Below are positions 57,120 to 64,000 of a stretch of DNA of 64,000 nt, one piece after another; the first letter of the stretch is position 1, and the number at the start of each line of letters is the position of its first letter. The stretch is from Bemisia tabaci (Eukaryota; Arthropoda; Insecta; Hemiptera; Aleyrodidae), in assembly GCF_918797505.1 (NCBI RefSeq), contig NC_092793.1, positions 92,206,411 to 92,270,410 on the forward strand, read 5' to 3'. Under the pieces are notes generated by a model. The model saw nothing but the letters and a program-made list of their open reading frames with translations, searched no databases and was not told the DNA's origin. Both the position numbers and the translations under genes were made by a program.

Positions 57120-57121
<2 letters not shown>
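57062..57121 (-). repeat. Telomere-type (CCTAA)n array between two LINEs
   Basis: Seven perfect CCTAA units plus several variant units (CCCAA, CCAAA, CATAA). In minus-strand sense this is poly(A) of LINE copy 2, then TTAGG repeats, then the 5' end of LINE copy 1. TTAGG is the usual insect telomere repeat. Confidence 0.92.
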
Positions 57122-57168
<47 letters not shown>

Positions 57169-59010
57169 CCCACTACATTCATTCGCCTATCGGGAAACCT
57201 CGAGGGTATCATTTCCTTGCTCTGGGGATGACGACTACCGCCTGGCCCCCCCAGCAATGCCAGGTCGGTAGCCCTTCACGCTTTTCGAACACTGCCACAT
57301 TCACACGCATTCCAAAAAAGATTTACACACTGTTTATTTCGCCGGGGGAAATGGCGATTACATTTATTATTACAAAAAATTACAAAGAAAAAAGTACAAT
57401 GCAAAGATTGCTTACAAAATTATATCAAAAATACAATTACGTGCAGTGGGGTTCCTTAGGTATTGGTCCGCGCTCGGGCCGTCTCTCCCGTAACTAGTCC
57501 AATTGGCACAACCAGGAGAGGCGGGCCGAGCCCGGCTACCTCTTTTTAAGTACAGTACAGCAAAGCACCTATTACACCGTTTTACAAGGGCAAAAATTAC
57601 ACCTTTCACATAAACAAGTTACACATTTTTCATGACAAGGTTACACATTCTACATCGACATAAGAATTTACGCAGTCGGCTATCTATTGAGGGAGGGGTT
57701 AGGGTAAGCCCCCGCAGTCAGCTCTGACATACACATTACACATTTAACATAAGTAGATTAAATTACACATTTTACATAATCAGTTAACGCCTTTTACATA
57801 GGCACGTAACACATTTTTTACACAAAATTACACCTTTCACATAAACAAGTTACACATTTTACATGACAAGGTTACACATTCTACATCGACATAAGAATTT
57901 ACGCAGTCGGCTAACTTTTGAGGGAGGGGTTAGGGTAAGCCCCCGCAGTCAGCTCTGACATACAAATTACGCATTTAACATAAGTAGATTAAATTACACA
58001 TTTTACATAATCAGTTAACGCCTTTTACACAGGCACGTAACACATTTTTTACACAAAATTACACCTTTCACATAAGCAAGTTACACATTTTACATGACAA
58101 GTTTACACATTCTACATCGACATAACAATTTACGCAGTTGGCTAACTTTGAGGGAGGGGTTAGGATGAGCTCCCACAGTCCGCTCTGACATACAAATTAC
58201 ACATTTAACATAAGTAGATTAAATTACACATTTTACATAATCAGTTTACGCCTTTTATATAAGCACGTTACACATTTTTACACAAGCAAATTACACATTT
58301 TTCATACTTAGGAATTAACGCAGTTTCTTTACATAGGCGGATTACGCATTTCACGCAATATACCAGAAACGTCGTACAGAAATACAAAAATACAATATTT
58401 GACCTCTCTGGACGGCCTCAGCAGGAGATAGCCCCCATTACAAGATTCCCTTTTCCATGAATCCCCTTTACAAGCATCCCCTATACGCTAATCTCCTTTA
58501 CAATAATCCCGTTTACATATATCTCCCATCTTCTTCGCGCATGGGTGCGTCGCGAATCCCGACCGGCCTTCAACCTGGCTCCCCAAGCTTCCAGCGGGCC
58601 ATCCTCCCCCCTTCCCCTACTTTCCCGACCTGCCTTCAACCTGGCTACCCAAGCTTCCAGCAGGCCATCCTCCCCCCCTGCGACCACATGCTTCCTCAGT
58701 CCGGAGGCGTCTTCTTCTCCTTCGTCGCATGGGTACGTCGCATTTCCCGACCAGCCTTCAACCTGGCTCCCCAAGCTTCCAGCAGGCCATCCTCCCCCCT
58801 TCACCTACTTTCCCGACCTGCCTTCAACCTGGCTACCCAAGCTTCCAGCAGGCCATCCTCCCCCCTTGCGACCACATGCTTCCTCAGTCCGAAGTTTCCT
58901 TTTTACATGATGCTACATCTTCTTCTTCTTTCTTCTTCTCACTCAGCTTGGGAGCTGGGGTAGTCCCTCATTCCACGGCGCATTCTTTAGAGTGTTTGCT
59001 CCTTAGGGTT
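57122..59010 (-). other. LINE copy 2 3'UTR and poly(A) tail
   Basis: 57122-57168 is T47, the poly(A) tail. 57169-57554 is unique 3'-terminal sequence. 57592-58300 holds about three 230-bp units (starts near 57594, 57824 and 58054) with ACACCTTTCACATAA and GAGGGAGGGGTTAGGGT. 58560-58880 has four CCTTCAACCTGGCTNCC blocks. 58891-58940 is identical to the end of the copy 1 ORF2 (minus sense ...AGATGTAGCATCATGTAA), which here is non-coding relic sequence. 58941-59010 is unrelated to copy 1. Confidence 0.8.
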
Positions 59011-62000
59011 CTACATCACGGTGCATTGGCGTCTCCTTGCTTCTCTCCTCCTGTTTGCCTCAGCTTGTTCTATTTTTCTTTCTTCGGCTTCTTTGCTTCC
59101 CATTATGTTCTCGGCCATTTTGGTGAAAGCCTTCCATGTTTCCTTGCTGGCCGTGAGATCTTTGACCAGGCTCCCATTAAGTCCGAAGTTTGGCATCACT
59201 GTTTTCATTTTCTCTCTTTCATCCTCCCACTGTCGGCATTCAAAGAGGGTATGGGCTGCATCATCGGTTTTGTCACAATACCAGCATTGGTCAGTTTCCG
59301 CTTTCTTCAACTGTTTTCTATACGTTGCGAAGGGCCCTTTGCCTGATAACAGCTGTGTTGTGTAGAAGGTTGCTCTATAGTACTTCTTGTTTAGGTCTAC
59401 TACGCTGTTGCAGATTTGTTTAGTCCAGTTGTTTTTCTTCTGCCATCTTTCTTCCCATCTTTGTTCTGTGATTTCTCTTTCTTGCTTCTTTATGTTTGCC
59501 TTCACGGCCTTGTCCATTCCTTCGTTCTCGCTGGTCCTGTTCCATATTCTGACGTATTGCTCAGCGACTAGGTCGGCTGGTGGATTGCCCGATAGTGTGC
59601 TAGCAGTTTCTTGACCGATTGTGATGTAGCCCTGCACCTGTCGTATGTTCATGGTCCTTTGCGCTTTGTTTAATGCTTCCCTTTGCGTTGCGCTCAAGTT
59701 GGTTGCCCATACCGGGGCTGCATATAGCATGACCTGCATTAATATCGTGCTATATAGTCTTCGCTTGGCTTCGGATGGTCCGCTTTTGTTCCTTAGTATG
59801 TAATTTAACTTCCTCTTGATGTTATCTGCCTTTTTGATTAAGTACGCTATGTGATGGTCGAACTTACATTTCCCATCCATCATAACTCCTAAATACTTGA
59901 TGCACTCACGAATTTCTACCTGGATTCCGTCGAGGTATACTTCAGGGACATCGCTATTGGTAGTTGGTCTGATGATTATTCCCATAGTTTTTTGCGCTGC
60001 AAATTCGCATCCTATGTGTTCCGTCTCATATTTGATGTTGTTGAGTACCTCGTTTGCAGTGTCCGCAACTAACCAGGGATGTTTGCCCGTTATTACAGCA
60101 AGTGTGTCGTCCGCGAAACCCAGGATAAGGACCCCTTCCCCTGTCCAGCAGGTAAGTACGTCGTTGAAAGCGATGTTCCATAGCGTCGGTCCCAGCACCG
60201 ATCCTTGGGGAACCCCTCTATTGATACTGTAAGACCTCTCTCCCTCTTCGGTGATGTACACAACCGTCCTACCAGCTCCATAATGCCTGATCAGCTCTCT
60301 CAGGTACCTCGAGACTCCGGCTTTCCTTAGTTTCTCTAATATGCTGCTCCACTTTACAGTGTTAAACGCATTTTTTATGTCAAGGCTGATGACAACTCCG
60401 AAGCTTTTCTTTGCTCGTGCCCTCAGGATGGCAGCTTTCAGCGCCGCCAGTGCATCGTTGGTAGATTTCCCTCTTCTGAATCCGTATTGTGATCTGCTCA
60501 GGTAGTTACGTTGCTCCAGTTCGTCTCTGATCCTTCCATTTATCAGATTCTCATAAACTTTCCCGATCACCGGTAGCATAGTCAATGGTCGGAATTTTTC
60601 GCTATTCGGTTTTGGTATTAGCACTAGTCTTCCTTTCTTCCATTCGGTGGGGAACACTCTTTCCTCCAGACACTTATTGAAGAGGTCTAGCAGCCTGCAC
60701 GGGTCCGCGTTGTAGCATGACTTGACAATTTCACCACTGATAAGATCGGGGCCCGGGGATTTCCTGCGTCGTATTCTTGCCATCGCGCGGTCTAGTTCTT
60801 CAGGCGCGAAAGGGATGGGGTCTCCATCTTCTTCGTTTTCGTTCGTCCCGAGTGCCTCGTTCTCCCATTTGTTCTCGTCCCGAGGAAACAGTTCGTTGAT
60901 GACCGCGTCTGGATTTGTAAGGGCCGGGGCGGGTTTCTTCCCCTCTAGTTTCCCCATTGCTATTTTATAGCCTTTCGAGTAGGGGTTGGCTTCCAGTTCT
61001 TTCATGAGCTCCTCCCATTTGGCTTGTTTACTTCTCGCTATTGCTGCTCTCAGTTCCTTCTTGGCCGCTCTAAGGTCGGAATGGAGCGTATTTCTTCTGG
61101 CCATGTTTTCCTCGCTGCGTCCTGCCCTTTTTAGTTGCCTCCGTATCTTGCAGCAATCTTCACGCTTGTTCTTGATTTCCTCGCTCCACCAGTACATAGC
61201 TATTCTTTCCTTGTTGGGCCGTTTCTTTGTAAGGACATCGTTGCACGTTCGCACTACCATATTTGCGTAGTTTGTTACCGCCGTTTCTGCGTCCGCGGTG
61301 TCTTGTCCCGCATTTAGGTCGAGGAGTTGGAAATTTTCCTTTAATGCTCCTTCAAAAGCCTCCTTGTGCTCCTGCTTTAGTATCCATCCTAGCATCCTAT
61401 TTGCCCATTCTCCTTGGTTGGAGCTCTCGCTAATTGGTCCTCCTAGCTTCACCCTGTACGTGATGTGTCGGTGGTCCGAGTGAGGTTCGTTCTCGTCGTC
61501 AACATGCCAATCCTCGATCGTCATAGCAGGTGTGACCACGGTGATGTCTACGAAGGAATGCCCGTTGTGCCTGACGCAGGTTGGTGTATTGCCAACATTG
61601 GCCAGATGAAGATCGCTAGCGTCAATCCAGTTCTCGGTGGTCTCCGTTCTGCTGTTCGTTACAGGCGAGGCCCATCTCGGGGACTTCGCGTTGAGGTCGC
61701 CGCCGATTATAACCTTCTTCCTCGCGCTAGTTAAAGCAGTTGTTCTTTCCAGATAATTTTCATACTCGCGTAGCACCATGTTATTAGGTGAGAAGTATAC
61801 ACTTATAAATGTAATTCCCTTGATCTTGACTCCTATTATGCCTGCATCATCTTGCAGTATTTCTTCGACGTTTTCCGGTTTCTTAATCCACATGCCGACG
61901 GTACCGCTGTTGTGGATGATCCATTGTCCGTAACTGTTTTTGATGTATGGTTCTTGGATAATTCCGAGGTCGATGCTTTCTTCGAGAAATCGCTGTTTAA

Positions 62001-62115
62001 CAAGGTCATGAGCAGCCTTGCAGCCATTTGCGTTGAATTGTAGGATCCTAAGTTCATCTCCGGCCGTCTTTCCGTCCGGCAGCTCTGTCCGTTTTGGTAA
62101 CGCGTCGTGCATCAT
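59011..62115 (-). CDS. LINE copy 2 ORF2: endonuclease-reverse transcriptase, intact
   Basis: 1034 codons. Endonuclease: LRILQFNANG (N28), IIQEPY (E55), GGDLNAKSPRW (138-148), FVDITVV (D190) and HSDHRHI (213-218). Reverse transcriptase: GRLVLIPKP and FRPLTMLP (about 496-515), YGFRRGKSTNDAL, SLDIKNAFNT (D579), RGVPQGSVLGPTLWN (633-647), catalytic GFADD (666-670) and IKYLGVMMDG. C-terminal knuckle CWYCDKTDDAAHTLFEC (C944, C947, H955, C960), typical of the R1 clade. The length fits R1/TRAS/SART ORF2. The start ATG overlaps the ORF1 stop (ATGA at 62115-62112), suggesting translation by stop-reinitiation. It nicks the target and primes cDNA synthesis there; position beside CCTAA repeats suggests telomere-repeat specificity. 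Only about half the residues match copy 1 ORF2. Confidence 0.93.
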   Translation of the reverse strand: MMHDALPKRTELPDGKTAGDELRILQFNANGCKAAHDLVKQRFLEESIDLGIIQEPYIKNSYGQWIIHNSGTVGMWIKKPENVEEILQDDAGIIGVKIKGITFISVYFSPNNMVLREYENYLERTTALTSARKKVIIGGDLNAKSPRWASPVTNSRTETTENWIDASDLHLANVGNTPTCVRHNGHSFVDITVVTPAMTIEDWHVDDENEPHSDHRHITYRVKLGGPISESSNQGEWANRMLGWILKQEHKEAFEGALKENFQLLDLNAGQDTADAETAVTNYANMVVRTCNDVLTKKRPNKERIAMYWWSEEIKNKREDCCKIRRQLKRAGRSEENMARRNTLHSDLRAAKKELRAAIARSKQAKWEELMKELEANPYSKGYKIAMGKLEGKKPAPALTNPDAVINELFPRDENKWENEALGTNENEEDGDPIPFAPEELDRAMARIRRRKSPGPDLISGEIVKSCYNADPCRLLDLFNKCLEERVFPTEWKKGRLVLIPKPNSEKFRPLTMLPVIGKVYENLINGRIRDELEQRNYLSRSQYGFRRGKSTNDALAALKAAILRARAKKSFGVVISLDIKNAFNTVKWSSILEKLRKAGVSRYLRELIRHYGAGRTVVYITEEGERSYSINRGVPQGSVLGPTLWNIAFNDVLTCWTGEGVLILGFADDTLAVITGKHPWLVADTANEVLNNIKYETEHIGCEFAAQKTMGIIIRPTTNSDVPEVYLDGIQVEIRECIKYLGVMMDGKCKFDHHIAYLIKKADNIKRKLNYILRNKSGPSEAKRRLYSTILMQVMLYAAPVWATNLSATQREALNKAQRTMNIRQVQGYITIGQETASTLSGNPPADLVAEQYVRIWNRTSENEGMDKAVKANIKKQEREITEQRWEERWQKKNNWTKQICNSVVDLNKKYYRATFYTTQLLSGKGPFATYRKQLKKAETDQCWYCDKTDDAAHTLFECRQWEDEREKMKTVMPNFGLNGSLVKDLTASKETWKAFTKMAENIMGSKEAEERKIEQAEANRRREARRRQCTVM

Positions 62116-63650
62116 TGTTCCAACGTATCCTCCTCCCCATTGTCGTCTCCAGTTTGTGGCTGCAGGGTCTCATCCTCCAGTCGCACCACTTCCATTTCCC
62201 TTTGTTCTATCGATGTGGTTCTCTCGTTCTCTGCGTGAATCGCCATTTTCTGGGGACACGTTCTGGCGAAATGCCCATGTGCTCCACACCGCAGGCAATT
62301 GTTTGACAGATCGACTGTTGCCTCGCAGCTCCTTGCGTAGTGCCCTTCGCCATGGCACCTGTAGCACAATTGCTTTTCAATGCACTTTACTATCTTACAT
62401 ACTGTCAGCCCCACTCTCAGTTTTCCACCATTTATCAGGTCCCTCGCCCTTTCATCGTCCTTTATCGAGCAGAACGCTAATCTGGTTCCGTAGCGACTGG
62501 GCCTGGTCACGTTGGCTGTTACTGGCCTCACTCCAGCGACGAACAGGGCTGACATCACCTCGTCCGCCTCCGTAATTTCCTCCACTTCCGATATGATAAT
62601 TTTCAGAGTCGGTTCCCTTCGGACAACCGTCCTTGCCCTACTTTCCATGCCGCTGCCTCCTATTGCTGTAGCGTCCGTGTTGATCTCAGCTCCTAAAGCT
62701 GCCTCTATTTTCTTCGCCGTCTCGTTGTTATTTATCTCTATGAGCAGGTCACCGGTCTGTGATTTTCTGGCCCGTACGACTGCCTCCACGTCGGTTGGTT
62801 CCATATTCGCTATCTTCCCATGGGCTTCCCTTAATACCTCTGTGTAGGCCCTTGTGCCTACTCTCACCAGTACGCAGGGATTCCGCGGTACCACTTTCCT
62901 GTTGTTTTCCTTTTTTTGTGTGCCCTCTGGCCTGTCCCCTCCTGCTGTGCCCCTGTTCTGTGCGTTAACGGCGCTATTGGAGGTCCTCGGGGTCTTCGGC
63001 CCGGGTGTGCCTCGTTCGTTGCGGGGTAGTCCTCTCCGCCTCCTGATTACTGCCTGGTATGGTGTAGGCTCCCTGTCCGGTGTGGATTCGTCCCTACTGG
63101 GTGCTGGTCCCTGCTTGTTCATTTGCACCATGTGCACCGCGCCGCCACTCGCTGTTGCGTATGAGACCCGCTGTTGCGTTGGTACTGCATCTACGCTTAA
63201 CTTTTCGATTATCTCTTCTAATTTCTTTATGCGCTCTAAGGCCTTTCGGAGATCCTCCTCTGTCTTTCGTAGTTTTTCTTCTTGAAAAATCAACTTAGTT
63301 TCCGCTGCGCCGATGGCAATTGTTTGGTGTTCCACATCTCCTTCTAAAGTGACGATTCGTTTTAACGCGTCTTCGAGTCCGTCGTTTGTGTCTTCCGCCC
63401 TCTTTCTTTTGTTGGGGGATTCCGTTCTGTAGTTATTACGCTCTTCTCCTCTCAAGGAGGAACTTCTCCCTCTGATGAATAACCCGCTGCCGCTGACACT
63501 CTCCTTTTCTCGGTTTGAATTGGGTTTTTCCACATTCTTCTCTTTGTTATTTCCGCCATTGTTGATCCCCTGTTTTTGAATAGGATTTGTATTCTCGCAC
63601 TTGTTTTCTTGTCTCTTTCCATCTCCCGGGGGTGAGCGTGATAACCCCAT
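62112..63650 (-). CDS. LINE copy 2 ORF1: Gag-like protein with two CCHC knuckles, intact
   Basis: 512 codons from the first in-frame ATG (63650); a TGA lies just upstream, at 63662-63660. Order: basic PNKRKRAED near residue 79, coiled coil about 92-155 (LRKTEEDLRKALERIKKLEE), a P/R/T-rich linker, the Gag core (about 240-425), and knuckles CYRCHGEGHYARSC (429-442) and CLRCGAHGHFARTC (452-465), then an acidic tail (TGDDNGEEDTLEQ). Nearly identical to copy 1 ORF1 as far as CPQKM, then different. It would package the element RNA and, in TRAS/SART relatives, help target telomeres. ORF1 and ORF2 share four bases. Confidence 0.9.
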   Translation of the reverse strand: MGLSRSPPGDGKRQENKCENTNPIQKQGINNGGNNKEKNVEKPNSNREKESVSGSGLFIRGRSSSLRGEERNNYRTESPNKRKRAEDTNDGLEDALKRIVTLEGDVEHQTIAIGAAETKLIFQEEKLRKTEEDLRKALERIKKLEEIIEKLSVDAVPTQQRVSYATASGGAVHMVQMNKQGPAPSRDESTPDREPTPYQAVIRRRRGLPRNERGTPGPKTPRTSNSAVNAQNRGTAGGDRPEGTQKKENNRKVVPRNPCVLVRVGTRAYTEVLREAHGKIANMEPTDVEAVVRARKSQTGDLLIEINNNETAKKIEAALGAEINTDATAIGGSGMESRARTVVRREPTLKIIISEVEEITEADEVMSALFVAGVRPVTANVTRPSRYGTRLAFCSIKDDERARDLINGGKLRVGLTVCKIVKCIEKQLCYRCHGEGHYARSCEATVDLSNNCLRCGAHGHFARTCPQKMAIHAENERTTSIEQREMEVVRLEDETLQPQTGDDNGEEDTLEQ

Positions 63651-64000
63651 TGCCACGTATCAATTGCACTTTTTTTTTTTCCTAAGTCCCGGCGCGCACT
63701 TGGGGGAGTCGCGGTGACCCCTCACTGTGGACCCGGCCGCGCCGCGGTGGTCGCGAACGTTCACTGTGAACCCGGCTTCACCACGGTGACGTCGTCCCGG
63801 CTCCGTCGCGGTACTCGTCGCGGACGCTCACTGTGAACCCGGCTGCACCGCGGTGACGTCGTCCCGGCCACGCCGCGGTGGTCGTCGCGGACGCTCACTG
63901 TAGACCCGGCTGCACCGCGGTGACGTCCTCGCCGCACGTGAATCTAGCGCACACTCCCGCTAGCCAATGGGAGCGGCCCGCACTGGTAGGCGCGCGTTTC
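63651..64000 (-). other. LINE copy 2 5'UTR with ~67-bp GC-rich tandem units
   Basis: Three to four units of CTCACTGTGAACCCGGCTGC ACCGCGGTGACGTCGTCC lie at 63715-63930. Next comes the conserved CCCGCTAGCCAATGGGAGCG block (63956-63975) also present in copy 1. The homologous part of copy 1 shows the 5' end should lie several hundred bases beyond the window. Confidence 0.7.

Larger units (their letters stand above)
57122..64000 (-). mobile_element. R1-clade LINE copy 2 (TRAS/SART-like), intact ORFs, 5' end beyond window
   Basis: Reading right to left: 5'UTR (64000-63651, continuing outside), ORF1, ORF2, a long repeated 3'UTR, and a 47-nt poly(A) tail (T at 57122-57168) joined directly to the CCTAA array. 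Both ORFs lack stops or frameshifts, so it may be recently active. Confidence 0.9.

Noticed and set aside
1..64000. CRISPR arrays, bacterial operons or prophage
   Set aside because: All direct repeats found are eukaryotic satellites or transposon parts; no spacer-repeat pattern and no bacterial gene organisation.

Overview
The window is eukaryotic nuclear DNA, almost certainly from an insect. Genes are split by GT-AG introns, coding density is very low, transposons are abundant, TTAGG/CCTAA (the common insect telomere repeat) occurs at several places, and the gene pieces are animal genes. The species cannot be told from sequence alone; a hemipteran-like repeat-rich genome is a guess.

Host genes are few. 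The minus strand at 867-2207 holds the first two coding exons of a Tonsoku-like (TONSL) gene running out of the left edge. The plus strand at 34565-41264 holds a complete three-exon ANKRD39 gene (ankyrin repeats, 148 residues). Unassigned candidate exons lie at 19223-19447 (+), 26532-26693 (-), 31902-32062 (+) and 44276-44285 (+).

From 2.2 to 44 kb nearly everything else is mobile DNA: two copies of an hAT-like MITE with 8-bp target duplications, at least nine long inverted-repeat (foldback) elements, a LINE fragment, a pogo/Tigger transposase fragment, a Ginger element with a 4-bp TATT duplication that has itself been split by another element, an hAT-like 1.06-kb element, a 3.2-kb element with TA duplication and arrayed subterminal repeats, a 6-kb element with CCCAGATAGCACC ends, and a mariner remnant. 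Three foldbacks sit inside the two ANKRD39 introns.

From 44.9 to 50.2 kb the DNA is satellite-like: TTAGG blocks, a 21-bp minisatellite, a G-rich stretch, a 10-bp minisatellite with higher-order structure, and three tandem 214-bp units.

From 50.2 kb to the right edge are two R1-clade non-LTR retrotransposons, both on the minus strand, head to tail. They are separated only by a poly(A) tail (seen as T47) and a short CCTAA array, the arrangement made by telomere-repeat-specific elements of the TRAS/SART type. The copies share nearly identical 5'UTR/ORF1 and 3'UTR blocks but carry clearly different ORF2 (endonuclease-reverse transcriptase) cassettes. The right copy still holds the last codons of the left-type ORF2 beyond its own stop codon. 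This mosaic is the most interesting structure in the window.
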